64,000 bases of DNA, from positions 102,001-166,000 of the forward strand of contig NZ_CP139420.1 in the NCBI RefSeq assembly GCF_034119845.1. Reading direction: 5' to 3'. The translations under genes and the position numbers were made by a program. This stretch comes from Flavobacterium sp. NG2. Its GTDB lineage: Bacteria > Bacteroidota > Bacteroidia > Flavobacteriales > Flavobacteriaceae. The notes under the pieces are model-generated. The model was not told the origin of the DNA. It was given only the letters and a program-made list of their open reading frames with translations, and did no database searches. Positions 44,549 to 56,181 of this stretch are shown in pieces (position 1 is the stretch's first letter; the number at the start of each line of letters is the position of its first letter).

Positions 44549-45484
44549 TTATTCTTTTTCCAAAAAAATCTCAGCCATCATACAACGTGCACTTCCACCA
44601 CCACAAGCTTCAATAGTATCCAAGTTCGAACTAATAATGGCAGCATGGTTTTCGATTTGTGCAATTTGTTTTGGTGTCAAACTATCTAAAGCCGCCGTAC
44701 TCATAACTAAATATTTTTTATCATCAGCACCCAAAACTTCTAACATATTACCCGCAAAACTATTCAACTGCTTTTCAGTGATTAAAATGATCTCCTTATT
44801 GTCTTTCTTTAGATTATCAAGAACCATTTTTTGCTCTTGCTTATCATCAATGGCATCAGCACAAATTACGGCAAAACTATCTCCTACACTCATCATCACA
44901 TTTGTATGATAAATCGCCTTTCGCTCGCCATCAACGGTATGAAAGGCCTCAAAAAGGACAGGCGCATAATCAAAATCTTCACAAAACTCGATAAACAATT
45001 CTTCATCAGCTCTTGGCGAAAGGGCGCAATACGCCTTTTCATTAGCCCTATCCAAAACAACACTACCTGTTCCTTCCAGAAAAAAACCATCCTCTTCTGC
45101 TGAAGTATAATCAATTATATTCTCGATTTTAAATCCTTTATCTTCCAGTATATCCAAAATATCTTCACGACGTTCCGCTCTTCTATTTTCAGCATACATA
45201 GGGTAAAAAGCAACATCGCCATTTTCATGAAACGAAATCCAATTATTTGGAAAAATACTATCTGGTGTATCAGGACTTAGAGTATCTTCCACTACTACAA
45301 CATTCACACCTACTGCAGTTAATTTTTCCACCAAAGCATCAAATTCTTGCTGTGCCTTAGCATTAACTGTAGCTGGCAACAAGCCATCTAACACCTTTTG
45401 GTAATAATTATTGACCGCCGTTTGTTCGTTCATACGAAACGCCACGGGACGAATCATTACTATTGAATTGGTAATTTGTTTCAT
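44549..45484 (-). CDS. ctlX: Amidinotransferase-fold hydrolase, CtlX-like
   Basis: 311 residues of the guanidino-group-modifying superfamily. The N-terminus SIVMIRPVAFRMNEQTAVNN is characteristic of citrulline-utilisation hydrolase CtlX; EEDGFFLEGTGSVVLDR, the catalytic His in ALFEAFHTVDGE-like sequence (EAFHTVDG) and the nucleophile Cys in ACGGGSARCMMAEI near the C-terminus are present. It probably hydrolyses citrulline or a related ureido/guanidino compound. It lies 24 bases after a second member of the superfamily. Confidence 0.85.
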   Translation of the reverse strand: MKQITNSIVMIRPVAFRMNEQTAVNNYYQKVLDGLLPATVNAKAQQEFDALVEKLTAVGVNVVVVEDTLSPDTPDSIFPNNWISFHENGDVAFYPMYAENRRAERREDILDILEDKGFKIENIIDYTSAEEDGFFLEGTGSVVLDRANEKAYCALSPRADEELFIEFCEDFDYAPVLFEAFHTVDGERKAIYHTNVMMSVGDSFAVICADAIDDKQEQKMVLDNLKKDNKEIILITEKQLNSFAGNMLEVLGADDKKYLVMSTAALDSLTPKQIAQIENHAAIISSNLDTIEACGGGSARCMMAEIFLEKE

Positions 45485-45508
45485 ATTCTATTTTAAATAA
45501 CTAAATAA

Positions 45509-46423
45509 TTAATCTCTAATAAGTGGCAAAGTAGAACAACGCAATAACCCCTCTTGTTTTGCTATCTCTGCATAAGGAACTTCTTCTACAATAAAACCCT
45601 GTGCTCTCAACCACTTATTCAAACGCTTAAAGTTACGCTCTGAAACCACCACATTGGTATCAATCGAAAAAACATTTGAATTCATATTATACATTTCATT
45701 CCTTTTTATATGGAAAAGATTCTCTTTACCAAAAAGAGCAACTAAATACTCATAATCTGCTTCCTCACGAAAACCTCTTTTATAAATAATCCCTTTATCT
45801 TTCCCTACAGGCTGAAAACAGCAATCTAAATGCAAAGCATTATCACGTGCTTCAATCTTAGATTTAATTAAATCAAACTCCTTTACAATCTTATTAGGAA
45901 ACAACTCTTTAATAAACTGAACGCCCTGCATATTCGTACGAGCCGTGATATAGTTTTTATAATCACTCCCTTTATACGTACCTATAAATATATGATCATT
46001 CCACAACATTACATCTCCACCTTCAATATGCGCTTCCACTGGCGGACGCACTACTTTTTGAGGATCTATTTCATCAATAATGTATTGAATTGCATCTAAT
46101 TCATGTTCCCGTTCAGGTAAAATATTCGACTTAACGAAAACATCATCAATAACAAAACCTATATCTCTGGTAAAAATCTGATTGTAATTTTCTATCAATT
46201 GTGGCTGATACACTTTGACCCCATATTTTTGTAGTACTTTATGGAAAGCATCCATTTCAAAAATCATATCTTTTTCAACAGGATAAGTTCCTTTTAAAAT
46301 ATGCTCTAAAGATTTTGGATCATAGGCCTCCTCAACCTGTGGTGTTGGACCATTACTTTCCGCAAGCCCCAATACTACAGCTCTTAACCGCGAAGTTTCA
46401 TTATTTACATTAAGCTTTATCAT
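45509..46423 (-). CDS. Arginine deiminase/DDAH-like hydrolase
   Basis: 304 residues. Guanidino-group hydrolase fold: FTRDIGFVIDD, HIEGGDVMLWND, catalytic His in LHLDCCFQPVG and nucleophile Cys in GLLRCSTLPLIRD at the C-terminus. Related to arginine deiminases and dimethylargininases. With the CtlX-like neighbour the pair suggests sequential arginine to citrulline to ornithine breakdown, an inference only. A terminator for gltA precedes it. Confidence 0.85.
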   Translation of the reverse strand: MIKLNVNNETSRLRAVVLGLAESNGPTPQVEEAYDPKSLEHILKGTYPVEKDMIFEMDAFHKVLQKYGVKVYQPQLIENYNQIFTRDIGFVIDDVFVKSNILPEREHELDAIQYIIDEIDPQKVVRPPVEAHIEGGDVMLWNDHIFIGTYKGSDYKNYITARTNMQGVQFIKELFPNKIVKEFDLIKSKIEARDNALHLDCCFQPVGKDKGIIYKRGFREEADYEYLVALFGKENLFHIKRNEMYNMNSNVFSIDTNVVVSERNFKRLNKWLRAQGFIVEEVPYAEIAKQEGLLRCSTLPLIRD

Positions 46424-46448
46424 GAATTCCTTCCTATTTACACAAAGT

Positions 46449-46481
46449 TAAAAAAAAAGCTCCACTAGTTCAGTGAAGCTT
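46449..46481 (-). terminator. Intrinsic terminator after gltA
   Basis: On the minus strand the stem AAGCTTCAC/GTGGAGCTT (one mismatch) has a 7-base loop and is followed by a run of T (46450-46458). It lies about 30 bases after the gltA stop. Confidence 0.85.
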
Positions 46482-46507
46482 TTCTATAAATTGGTTTAAT
46501 CGGTATA

Positions 46508-47779
46508 TTATTTCTTAAACTCTCTAAGAGCAGAACCAGTATATATTTGTCTTGGTCTTCCAATTGGCTCTTTGTTTTCACGCATTTCTTTCCATTGCGC
46601 TATCCAACCTGGTAATCTTCCAATAGCAAACATTACGGTAAACATATCCGTTGGAATACCTAATGCTCTGTAAATAATTCCAGAATAGAAATCTACATTT
46701 GGATATAAGTTTCTAGCTTTGAAATATTCATCTTCAAGAGCTGCTTTTTCTAATTTTCTAGCAATATCAAGAATTGGATCTTCAATTCCTAAAGTTTCTA
46801 AAACTTCGTTAGCAGCTTTTTTAATGATTTTTGCACGTGGATCAAAGTTTTTATACACTCTATGACCAAAGCCCATTAATCTAAATGGATCAGCTTTATC
46901 TTTTGCTTTAGCTAAATACTTTTCAGTATCACCACCATTATTATGAATTTCTTCTAGCATTTCAAGAACTGCTTGATTAGCACCACCATGCAGTGGCCCC
47001 CACAACGCAGATACACCAGCAGAAATAGAAGCAAACAAACCAGCATGCGAAGAACCAACCATTCTTACTGTAGAAGTAGAACAGTTTTGCTCATGATCAG
47101 CATGTAGAATAAACAATTTATCCAAAGCGTCGATAACATTCTTACTAACTTTATAAGGCTCAGTAGGAATTTCAAACATCAAACGCATAAAGTTCTCAAC
47201 GTATCCTTTTGTATTATCATAATAATTCAATGGATACCCCATATTTTTTCTAAAAGTCCAAGTAGCAATTACAAGAAATTTACCCATCGTTTTACATACG
47301 GCATTGTAAACATCTTTTTCATTCTCAACATCTACTGATTTTGGATTAAAAGAAGTCAAAGCACTTGTCAAGGCAGCTAAAATACCCATTGGATGTGCAG
47401 TCTTTGGAAATCCATCCAAAATACTCTTCATTTCCTCATTTACAAGTGTATGCTTACGAATGTCATTTTCGAATTGCTCTAATTGAGCTGCAGTTGGCAT
47501 TTCACCAAAAATTAAAAGATAAGATACTTCTAAGAAATTTGCATTATCAGCTAAATCTTCAATTGCATACCCTCTGTAACGTAAAATTCCTAATTCTCCA
47601 TCCAAAAAGGTAATCCCACTGGTACAAGAACCTGAATTTTTATAACCTGGATCAAGGGTAACCATTCCAGTTAAATCTCGTAATTTCTTAATATCAATGG
47701 CTTCTTCATTTTCGCTTCCTTTGAAAATAGGAAACTCATATTTTTTACCATCAATTTCTAATATAGCTGTTTTTGACAT
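46508..47779 (-). CDS. gltA: Citrate synthase
   Basis: 423 residues, long Gram-negative-type citrate synthase. Catalytic His residues are in the stretch GSSHAGLFA, PLHGGANQAV and FGHRVYKNFDPRA, with Asp in the VDFYSGIIYRA region. It condenses oxaloacetate with acetyl-CoA. The ATG at 47779 (MSKTAILEIDGKKYEFP) is the usual N-terminus; the longer frame to 47818 adds a non-homologous tail. A terminator follows. Confidence 0.97.
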   Translation of the reverse strand: MSKTAILEIDGKKYEFPIFKGSENEEAIDIKKLRDLTGMVTLDPGYKNSGSCTSGITFLDGELGILRYRGYAIEDLADNANFLEVSYLLIFGEMPTAAQLEQFENDIRKHTLVNEEMKSILDGFPKTAHPMGILAALTSALTSFNPKSVDVENEKDVYNAVCKTMGKFLVIATWTFRKNMGYPLNYYDNTKGYVENFMRLMFEIPTEPYKVSKNVIDALDKLFILHADHEQNCSTSTVRMVGSSHAGLFASISAGVSALWGPLHGGANQAVLEMLEEIHNNGGDTEKYLAKAKDKADPFRLMGFGHRVYKNFDPRAKIIKKAANEVLETLGIEDPILDIARKLEKAALEDEYFKARNLYPNVDFYSGIIYRALGIPTDMFTVMFAIGRLPGWIAQWKEMRENKEPIGRPRQIYTGSALREFKK

Positions 47780-47876
47780 AATACTTTGGAAATAAATCTT
47801 TATTTTAATAATGCCCAAATCTAATGAATTTCCAATTAATTAAAAAATGAATAATCCAATGAAATTGTTAAAACTC

Positions 47877-47910
47877 AAAAAAAAAGCCATTTACTTTGAG
47901 TAAATGGCTT
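47877..47910 (-). terminator. Intrinsic terminator after eno
   Basis: Stem GCCATTTAC/GTAAATGGC with a 5-base loop, extended by AA/TT pairs, followed on the minus strand by nine T. It starts about 20 bases after the eno stop. Confidence 0.9.
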
Positions 47911-47930
47911 AAAGAAATTCTTTAAAAGAA

Positions 47931-49235
<1,305 letters not shown>

Positions 49236-49249
49236 TTAATTTTAATATG

Positions 49250-49284
49250 CAAATATATTCTATCTATTCTAATGATAATGCAAA
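49250..49284 (-). promoter_or_regulatory. Promoter of eno
   Basis: On the minus strand TTTG (49281-49284) and TATATTTG (49250-49257) are 23 bases apart, the Bacteroidota -33/-7 arrangement. The ATG is 27 bases after the -7 element. Confidence 0.6.
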
Positions 49285-49442
49285 TAATTCTGAATGTTAT
49301 TAACGAAAACGATGTATGCTCATTTTTTAAACAAAACAACCTGAGTATTTTAAAAAAAATAAAACACCTAATCTAATAACACCATCTTATTTACTCAAAA
49401 ACAAAACTACTTCTTTAAAGTCAAGTCTTGATTAAGATATCA

Positions 49443-50543
49443 TTATCCTTTTAAATTAGCCACAAATTGATCAAACAAATACGATGAATCGTGTGGTCCT
49501 GGACTTGCCTCAGGGTGATACTGAACTGAAAAACAGTTTTTGTTTTTCAAACGCATTCCCGCAACAGTTCCGTCATTCAAATGCAAATGTGTAATTTCTA
49601 ATTCTGGATTTTTTTCTAATTCTTCTTTGTTCACAGCAAAACCATGATTTTGAGAAGTAATTTCACCTTTACCAGTCACTAAATTTTTCACTGGGTGATT
49701 AATTCCTCTATGACCATTAAACATTTTATAAGTCGAAATTCCATTTGCCAAACCAATCACTTGGTGTCCTAAACAGATCCCAAACAATGGCTTGTCATTT
49801 TTCAAAATTTCTTTAGCTACCTCAATAGCTCCTGTAAGCGGTTCTGGATCACCAGGCCCATTAGACAAGAAATATCCATCTGGATTAAAAGAAGCCAAAT
49901 CAGCATAGCTAGAGTTGAAAGGAAAAACCTTAATATAACAATCTCTATTAGCTAAGTTTCTAAGGATATTTGTTTTAATACCTAAGTCCAAAGCAGAAAT
50001 CTTATATTTCGCATTTTCATCACCGAAGAAGTAAGGTTCTTTTGTTGAAACTTTAGAAGCCAACTCTAAACCTTTCATATCTGGGACATTTGCCAAAGCA
50101 ATTTTTAAATCTTCTACAGAAGTACCATCAGTACAAATAACAGCATTCATAGCTCCATTTTCTCTGATATAACTAACCAAAGCACGAGTATCAACATCTG
50201 AAATACAGATCAAATTTTGTTTAGCAAAATAATCTTCCAAACTTCCTGCAGAATCTACTCTTGAGTAGTTAAAACTAAAGTTTTTACAAACTAAACCAGC
50301 AATTTTGATTCCAGCAGACTCCACTTCATTATCATTAACACCGTAGTTTCCAATATGAGGATTAGTAGCCACCATTATTTGACCAAAATAAGAAGGGTCA
50401 GTAAATATTTCTTGATATCCAGTCATACCTGTATTAAAACAAACTTCACCAAAAGTTGTTCCACTAATACCAATAGATTTCCCGTGAAAAATTGTACCAT
50501 CACTTAATAAAAGTATGGCGCTCTGTCTTGTTGTATATTTCAT
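49443..50543 (-). CDS. carA: Carbamoyl-phosphate synthase small subunit
   Basis: 366 residues. N-terminal CPSase domain (LLLSDGTIFHGKSIG, NTGMTGYQEIFTDPSY) and a class I glutamine amidotransferase domain with nucleophile Cys in PLFGICLGHQVIGLA, plus QYHPEASPGPHDS holding the His/Glu pair. It supplies ammonia for pyrimidine and arginine synthesis. carB is not in the window. Confidence 0.97.
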   Translation of the reverse strand: MKYTTRQSAILLLSDGTIFHGKSIGISGTTFGEVCFNTGMTGYQEIFTDPSYFGQIMVATNPHIGNYGVNDNEVESAGIKIAGLVCKNFSFNYSRVDSAGSLEDYFAKQNLICISDVDTRALVSYIRENGAMNAVICTDGTSVEDLKIALANVPDMKGLELASKVSTKEPYFFGDENAKYKISALDLGIKTNILRNLANRDCYIKVFPFNSSYADLASFNPDGYFLSNGPGDPEPLTGAIEVAKEILKNDKPLFGICLGHQVIGLANGISTYKMFNGHRGINHPVKNLVTGKGEITSQNHGFAVNKEELEKNPELEITHLHLNDGTVAGMRLKNKNCFSVQYHPEASPGPHDSSYLFDQFVANLKG

Positions 50544-50612
50544 TCTTTGATTTATATTATAATAGCCTAGTGAAATTCACACAGCAAATTTCATTTGTAG
50601 ATAAATACGATG

Positions 50613-50644
50613 CAAATTTAATCCATTAATACAATGGAAACAAA
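50613..50644 (-). promoter_or_regulatory. Promoter of carA
   Basis: On the minus strand TTTG (50641-50644), 20 bases, then TAAATTTG (50613-50620), matching the Bacteroidota consensus at ideal spacing. The leader to the ATG would be about 65 bases. Confidence 0.65.
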
Positions 50645-50711
50645 TTTTTGAATAGTTATGTAAAAAATAAGTCTAGTTAACCAATCCAAACATAGATTCA
50701 TTCAAATGGTC

Positions 50712-50750
50712 AAAAAAAAAGGATAAACTATAAATAGTTTATCCTTTTTT
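50712..50750 (-). terminator. Intrinsic terminator after rplQ
   Basis: A 14-bp perfect stem (AAAAGGATAAACTA and its complement) with a TTTA loop and T-runs on both strands. It ends the long ribosomal transcript 28 bases after the rplQ stop. Confidence 0.92.
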
Positions 50751-50777
50751 AATATTATTGAATGATTATTTTCATAA

Positions 50778-51272
50778 TTACTCAGTAGCTTCAGTTGTAG
50801 TTTCTGAATCATTTTCAGCAACAGGAGCATCAGTAGCCTCTTCTGCTTTTTTAGATTTTCCACCACGACGGCTTTTAGCTTTTTTAACTTCTTTTTTACC
50901 TCCGTTGTAAAGTTCATTGAAATCTACTAATTCGATCATTGCCATATCAGCATTATCCCCTAAACGATTTCCAACTTTAATGATACGTGTGTATCCACCT
51001 GGACGGTCACCAACTTTAGCAGCTACATCTCTGAATAAATCAGTTACAGTATACTTGCTACGTAAGTAAGCAAAAACAATACGACGATTGTGAGTCGTGT
51101 CATTTTTTGATTTTGTAATTAAAGGCTCAACAAATTGTTTAAGCGCTTTTGCTTTAGCAACAGTAGTATTAATACGTTTGTGCTCGATAAGAGAACAAGC
51201 CATATTAGCCAACATAGATTTTCTATGTGCTGTTTGTCTGCTTAAGTGATTGAATTTTTTTCCGTGTCTCAT
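50778..51272 (-). CDS. rplQ: Ribosomal protein L17
   Basis: 164 residues. [20 protein letters not shown] is the canonical L17 start, at the ATG at 51272; a TTG two codons earlier is not needed. The core ends near residue 125 and is followed by a Lys-rich then acidic tail ([19 protein letters not shown]) typical of Bacteroidota. Last gene of the alpha part of the cluster. Confidence 0.98.
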   Translation of the reverse strand: MRHGKKFNHLSRQTAHRKSMLANMACSLIEHKRINTTVAKAKALKQFVEPLITKSKNDTTHNRRIVFAYLRSKYTVTDLFRDVAAKVGDRPGGYTRIIKVGNRLGDNADMAMIELVDFNELYNGGKKEVKKAKSRRGGKSKKAEEATDAPVAENDSETTTEATE

Positions 51273-51334
51273 GACCAATTTATTTTAACTTCATCTTGCT
51301 ACAATCCACTATGGAGAGCAAAATATGAAGTAAA

Positions 51335-52327
51335 TTATTCTTTATCTAATTTGTATTTCGCTAAATCCATTCCGAAAGTCAAATTCTTCACAGCTACTAG
51401 TTCATCTAGTTCAGTTAAAGATTTTTTTCCAAAATTACGGAATTTCATTAGGTCATTTTTATTGAACGATACTAAATCACCAAGTGTATCAACTTCAGCC
51501 GCTTTCAAGCAATTTAATGCTCTAACAGATAAATCCATATCAACAAGCTTAGTTTTAAGCAATTGTCTCATATGTAATGATTCCTCATCATAAGATTCTG
51601 TTTGTGCGATTTCATCAGCCTCGAGTGTAATTCTTTCGTCAGAGAATAACATGAAATGGTGAATTAAAACTTTTGCTGCTTCAGTAAGAGCGTCTTTTGG
51701 ATTAATAGAACCATCAGTTTTGATTTCAAAAACTAATTTTTCGTAATCTGTTTTTTGCTCTACACGGAAGTTTTCAATTCCATATTTTACATTTTTTACC
51801 GGAGTAAAAATTGAATCTGTAAAAATGGTTCCAATTGCAGCATTTTGTTTTTTGTTCTCCTCAGCAGGAACATATCCTCTACCTTTTTCGATTGTTAAAT
51901 CTAGGTTCAATTTGATTTTACTATCTAAATTACAGATAACTAGTTCTGGATTCAAAACTTGGAAACCTGAAATGAATTTTTGAAAATCACCAGCTGTTAA
52001 TTGATCTTTACCAGTAACTGAAATAGATACTGATTCATTATCTATATCCTCAATCTGACGTTTAAAACGTACTTGTTTAAGATTAAGAATAATTTCTGTA
52101 ACATCTTCAACAACTCCTGAGATAGTAGAAAACTCATGATCTACACCCTCTATTCGGACAGATGTAATTGCATAACCTTCTAATGCTGAAAGCAAAACTC
52201 TTCTAAGTGCATTACCAACAGTCAATCCATAACCAGGTTCTAAAGGTCTAAATTCAAATTTACCTTCAAAATCGGTTGAATCGATCATGATAACTTTATC
52301 GGGCTTCTGAAAATTAAATATTGCCAT
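51335..52327 (-). CDS. rpoA: RNA polymerase alpha subunit
   Basis: 330 residues. The N-terminal domain contains [18 protein letters not shown], needed for dimerisation, and the C-terminal domain (from about residue 250) has [16 protein letters not shown] and [17 protein letters not shown], the DNA- and activator-binding part. Located between rpsD and rplQ as usual. Confidence 0.98.
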   Translation of the reverse strand: MAIFNFQKPDKVIMIDSTDFEGKFEFRPLEPGYGLTVGNALRRVLLSALEGYAITSVRIEGVDHEFSTISGVVEDVTEIILNLKQVRFKRQIEDIDNESVSISVTGKDQLTAGDFQKFISGFQVLNPELVICNLDSKIKLNLDLTIEKGRGYVPAEENKKQNAAIGTIFTDSIFTPVKNVKYGIENFRVEQKTDYEKLVFEIKTDGSINPKDALTEAAKVLIHHFMLFSDERITLEADEIAQTESYDEESLHMRQLLKTKLVDMDLSVRALNCLKAAEVDTLGDLVSFNKNDLMKFRNFGKKSLTELDELVAVKNLTFGMDLAKYKLDKE

Positions 52328-52348
52328 AAATTTCGACTAAGTCAATTA

Positions 52349-52954
52349 TTATTTGTTGTACAACTCTACGATTAATTGTTCTTTAATGTTTTCTGGGATT
52401 TGAAGTCTAGCAGGAACACTTACAAAAGTACCCTCTTTAACATCATTATTCCATGTAATCCATTCATAAACTTGACTTGAATTAGACAAAGAACGTTCGA
52501 TAGCTTCTATAGATTTAGATTTTTCACGAACTGCAACTTTATCACCTGGCTTAAGGTGGTAAGAAGGAATATTTACAATTTCACCGTTAACAGTGATGTG
52601 TCTGTGAGAAACGATTTGTCTAGCACCTCTTCTAGAAGGAGCGATACCCATTCTAAAAACAACGTTATCCAATCTTGCCTCACATAATTGTAAAAGAACT
52701 TCACCAGTTACACCTTTAGTAGCAGATGCTTTTTTAAATAAACCTCTGAATTGTTTTTCTAAAATTCCATAAGAATATTTAGCTTTTTGCTTCTCCATTA
52801 ATTGGATAGCATATTCAGATTTTTTACCTCTTTTTTTAGCCATCCCGTGTTGCCCAGGAGGGTAATTTCTTTTTTCGAAAGCTTTATCATCTCCGAAAAT
52901 TGCTTCGCCAAATTTACGAGCAATTCTAGTTTTTGGACCAGTATATCTTGCCAT
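52349..52954 (-). CDS. rpsD: Ribosomal protein S4
   Basis: 201 residues. [40 protein letters not shown] and the S4 RNA-binding domain ([33 protein letters not shown]). The zinc-binding cysteines of some S4 proteins are absent. Binds 16S rRNA early in 30S assembly. Starts about 90 bases after rpsK. Confidence 0.98.
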   Translation of the reverse strand: MARYTGPKTRIARKFGEAIFGDDKAFEKRNYPPGQHGMAKKRGKKSEYAIQLMEKQKAKYSYGILEKQFRGLFKKASATKGVTGEVLLQLCEARLDNVVFRMGIAPSRRGARQIVSHRHITVNGEIVNIPSYHLKPGDKVAVREKSKSIEAIERSLSNSSQVYEWITWNNDVKEGTFVSVPARLQIPENIKEQLIVELYNK

Positions 52955-53043
52955 TTCTATGAATTATTAAGGTGGAGATTATGAATTCAGGTCATATCCT
53001 TCGATAATCGTTATTTCCACCTAGTTATACTTAAATTAATTTA

Positions 53044-53427
53044 TTAAACTCTACGTCTCTTTGGAGGACGACATCCGTTGTGAGGCATTGGAGTAACATC
53101 GATAATCTCTGTAACTTCAATTCCACCATTATGCAAAGAACGGATAGCAGACTCACGTCCATTTCCTGGTCCTTTTACATAAACCTTAACTTTCTTCAAT
53201 CCAGCTTCAAGAGCTACTTTACCACAATCTTCTGCTGCCATTTGAGCTGCATATGGAGTGTTCTTTTTAGAACCTCTGAAACCCATTTTACCAGCTGAAG
53301 ACCATGAAATAACTTCACCTTTTTTGTTTGTCAAAGAAATAATGATGTTATTGAAGGTAGCAGAAATATGAGCTTCTCCCGTTGATTCAACGATAACTTT
53401 ACGTTTTTTTGCAGTTGCTTTAGCCAT
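53044..53427 (-). CDS. rpsK: Ribosomal protein S11
   Basis: 127 residues. [38 protein letters not shown] and the C-terminal [18 protein letters not shown] are standard S11. Part of the 30S platform. It follows rpsM by 8 bases. Confidence 0.98.
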   Translation of the reverse strand: MAKATAKKRKVIVESTGEAHISATFNNIIISLTNKKGEVISWSSAGKMGFRGSKKNTPYAAQMAAEDCGKVALEAGLKKVKVYVKGPGNGRESAIRSLHNGGIEVTEIIDVTPMPHNGCRPPKRRRV

Positions 53428-53435
53428 ATTACTTA

Positions 53436-53810
53436 TTATTTAGTTGCTTTTTTCTTGTTAGCAACAGTTTTTCTTTTACCTTTTCTAGTTCTAGAGTTGT
53501 TCTTAGTTCTTTGTCCTCTTAATGGAAGACCAGTTCTATGACGAATACCTCTATAACATCCAATATCCATTAAACGTTTGATGTTTAAAGAAACTTCAGA
53601 ACGTAATTCTCCTTCAATTTTGAAAGTTGATACAGCTTCACGAATTGCTCCGATCTCATCATCATTCCAGTCTTGAACTTTTTTATCTTGGCTTACTTGA
53701 GCTTTTTCTAAAATCTCAATAGCTCTACTTTTTCCTAATCCGAAGATGTAGGTAAGTGCTATAACACCTCTCTTGTTTTTTGGGATATCTACCCCTGCTA
53801 TTCTTGCCAT
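53436..53810 (-). CDS. rpsM: Ribosomal protein S13
   Basis: 124 residues. [31 protein letters not shown] and the C-terminal [19 protein letters not shown] followed by a basic tail. It sits in the 30S head and contacts tRNA and L5. Starts just after the short rpmJ gene. Confidence 0.98.
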   Translation of the reverse strand: MARIAGVDIPKNKRGVIALTYIFGLGKSRAIEILEKAQVSQDKKVQDWNDDEIGAIREAVSTFKIEGELRSEVSLNIKRLMDIGCYRGIRHRTGLPLRGQRTKNNSRTRKGKRKTVANKKKATK

Positions 53811-53812
53811 AA

Positions 53813-53929
53813 CTATCCTTGTCTTTGTTTAAATCTAGGATTCTTTTTGTTTATAACGTACAATCTCCCTTTTCTACGCACAATCTTGCACTCGGGACTT
53901 CTCTTTTTTACTGATGCTCTAACTTTCAT
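53813..53929 (-). CDS. rpmJ: Ribosomal protein L36
   Basis: 38 residues, beginning [20 protein letters not shown] and ending NPRFKQRQG with a TAG stop at 53813. It lies in its normal place between infA and rpsM. Only Cys14 of the usual zinc-binding set (three Cys, one His) is kept; the others are Ser, Asn and Phe, so this is the zinc-independent form. Confidence 0.95.
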   Translation of the reverse strand: MKVRASVKKRSPECKIVRRKGRLYVINKKNPRFKQRQG

Positions 53930-53941
53930 TGTGAATATCCT

Positions 53942-54157
53942 TTAATATCTATAAGTAATTCTTGCTTTCGACAAATCGTAAGGACTCATTTCTAGTTTCA
54001 CTTTATCACCAGGTAATAACTTGATATAATGCATACGCATCTTTCCAGAAATATGAGCAATTACAATATGTCCATTCTCTAATTCTACACGGAACATCGC
54101 ATTTGATAATGCTTCGATGATTGATCCGTCTTGTTCTATTGCTGATTGTTTTGCCAT
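53942..54157 (-). CDS. infA: Translation initiation factor IF-1
   Basis: 71 residues, a single S1/OB fold: [40 protein letters not shown] and [20 protein letters not shown]. Binds the A site of the 30S subunit during initiation. It starts 4 bases after the secY stop. Confidence 0.98.
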   Translation of the reverse strand: MAKQSAIEQDGSIIEALSNAMFRVELENGHIVIAHISGKMRMHYIKLLPGDKVKLEMSPYDLSKARITYRY

Positions 54158-54161
54158 AAAA

Positions 54162-55508
54162 TTAAGCTACTGCTTTTCTATTTTTACCAGTTTTCATTAA
54201 ACCATCATAATGTTTATTTAACAAATATGAATTAATTTGCTGAATTGTATCAATGGCAACACCAACCATAATTATTAATGAGGTACCCCCAAAAAACATT
54301 GCCCAAGATTGTTGAACATCCATAAGACTTACAACAATGGCTGGGAACACAGCTATTAGAGCAAGAAATAAAGATCCTGGGAAAGTTATCAAAGACATCA
54401 CTTTATCCAAAAAGTCAGAAGTTTCAACTCCAGGTCTTACACCTGGTATAAAACCACCACTTCTCTTTAAGTCGTCAGACATCTTGTTAGTAGGAACGGT
54501 AATTGCAGTATAAAAGTAAGTAAACACAACAATTAATGTTGCAAAAACTAAGTTATACCAAAAACCGAACATATTACTAAAAGCGCCAACAATAGATTGT
54601 GATGCATCTGATTTAGATAAACCAGCAACAGCAGCAGGAACAAACATGATAGCTTGAGCAAAGATAATTGGCATAACCCCAGAAGCATTAAGCTTCAAAG
54701 GAATCCATTGTCTATTACCACCTAACATATCTTGCTCAAAATCTCCTGAAGCAGTACGACGAGCGTACTGAACTGGTATTTTACGTATTGCCATAGTCAA
54801 TAAAACACAAGCAATAATAACTAATAACCAAATAATAATCTCGATTACTAAAAGCATCGGACCACCATTGTTGTTGGTAACTCTGGTTGTAAATTCTTGA
54901 ATAAATGCCTGAGGAAATCTTGCAAGAATACCCACCATAATTAAAAGTGAAATACCATTTCCAATTCCTTTATCAGTTATTTTTTCTCCTAACCACATGG
55001 CAAAAATTGTACCTGTAACTAAAATAACAACTGAAGAAAATAAGAATTCAAAAGAATTAAACCCTAATAAAAATGCACTACTAGGTAAAGTTCTATATAG
55101 ATTGTAGATATACGTTGGACCTTGAACCAAGGTAATAACAATTGTTAACCAACGTGTAATCTGATTAATCTTTTTTCTACCGCTTTCACCATCACTTTGT
55201 AATTTTTGCAAATAAGGAATCGCAATTCCCATAAGCTGAACCACAATAGATGCCGAAATGTAAGGCATAATTCCTAAAGCAAAAACTGATGCTTGTGAAA
55301 ATGCACCTCCAGTAAACATGTCAAGAATTGAACCAATCCCTTCCTTAGTTTGACCCGCTAAATTAGCTAATTGAGTCGCATCGATTCCAGGAAGTGTTAC
55401 TTGAGCTCCAAAACGATAAACTAATAACAAACCTAATGTAATTAAGATTCTGTTTTTTAGTTCCTCTATTTTCCAAACATTACTAATTGATTCAATAAAT
55501 TTCTTCAT
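54162..55508 (-). CDS. secY: Protein translocase subunit SecY
   Basis: 448 residues with ten membrane helices. Signatures include [14 protein letters not shown] in the first helix region, [20 protein letters not shown] (plug/TM2) and the cytoplasmic loop [20 protein letters not shown]. It forms the protein-conducting channel with SecE/G. It follows rplO by 14 bases. Confidence 0.98.
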   Translation of the reverse strand: MKKFIESISNVWKIEELKNRILITLGLLLVYRFGAQVTLPGIDATQLANLAGQTKEGIGSILDMFTGGAFSQASVFALGIMPYISASIVVQLMGIAIPYLQKLQSDGESGRKKINQITRWLTIVITLVQGPTYIYNLYRTLPSSAFLLGFNSFEFLFSSVVILVTGTIFAMWLGEKITDKGIGNGISLLIMVGILARFPQAFIQEFTTRVTNNNGGPMLLVIEIIIWLLVIIACVLLTMAIRKIPVQYARRTASGDFEQDMLGGNRQWIPLKLNASGVMPIIFAQAIMFVPAAVAGLSKSDASQSIVGAFSNMFGFWYNLVFATLIVVFTYFYTAITVPTNKMSDDLKRSGGFIPGVRPGVETSDFLDKVMSLITFPGSLFLALIAVFPAIVVSLMDVQQSWAMFFGGTSLIIMVGVAIDTIQQINSYLLNKHYDGLMKTGKNRKAVA

Positions 55509-55522
55509 ACTTAATTGAAAAA

Positions 55523-55975
55523 TTATATTGTTACAGCTTCTCCACCAGCAGCTTCAATAGCAGCTTTTGCAGTAGCAGTAAATTTGTGAGCAGTTACTTT
55601 TAATTTTGCTTTCAATTCTCCTCTTCCTAAAATCTTTACGATTTCATTTTTAGTAGCCAAACGGTTTTCTACGTAAGTTGTCATATCGACAGCATCAGTA
55701 ATAACACCATTATCAACTAATAATTGAAGAGTATCTAAATTAACACCTTCGTATTCTTTACGATTGATGTTTGTGAAACCAAACTTAGGTACACGTCTTT
55801 GAAGTGGCATTTGCCCACCTTCAAAACCAATCTTTTTAGAATATCCAGAACGAGATTTTGCTCCTTTGTGACCTCTTGCAGAAGTACCACCTTTTCCAGA
55901 ACCTTCTCCTCTACCTAATCTTTTATTTTGATTGTGTGTTGACCCTTCAGCTGGTTGTAAGTTACTTAAATTCAT
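55523..55975 (-). CDS. rplO: Ribosomal protein L15
   Basis: 150 residues. MNLSNLQPAEGSTHNQNKRL, GRGEGSGKGGTSARGHKG and FEGGQMPLQRRVPKFGF are standard. A 50S assembly protein at the base of the central protuberance. Confidence 0.98.
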   Translation of the reverse strand: MNLSNLQPAEGSTHNQNKRLGRGEGSGKGGTSARGHKGAKSRSGYSKKIGFEGGQMPLQRRVPKFGFTNINRKEYEGVNLDTLQLLVDNGVITDAVDMTTYVENRLATKNEIVKILGRGELKAKLKVTAHKFTATAKAAIEAAGGEAVTI

Positions 55976-55986
55976 AACAGTATTTG

Positions 55987-56169
55987 TTATTTAGCTTCTT
56001 CTACAGAAACTAAGTGTTTAACTTTGTTTATCATCCCAAGGATTGCAGGGTTTGAATCATGTTCTACAACCTGACCCATTTTACGTAGACCTAAAGCTTC
56101 CAATCCTCTTTTTTGAGTAAGAGGACAGTTAATTTTACTTCTAACTTGTTTTACTAATAATTTAGCCAT
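55987..56169 (-). CDS. rpmD: Ribosomal protein L30
   Basis: 60 residues, the full length of bacterial L30: [40 protein letters not shown], then [16 protein letters not shown]. It lies between rpsE and rplO, 12 bases from each. Confidence 0.98.
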   Translation of the reverse strand: MAKLLVKQVRSKINCPLTQKRGLEALGLRKMGQVVEHDSNPAILGMINKVKHLVSVEEAK

Positions 56170-56181
56170 AATTTCCTTGAA

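Noticed and set aside
51246..51593. Plus-strand frame of 115 residues opposite rpoA and rplQ
   Set aside because: Antisense shadow of well-supported genes with no recognisable domain. The same holds for the other plus-strand frames opposite coding genes.
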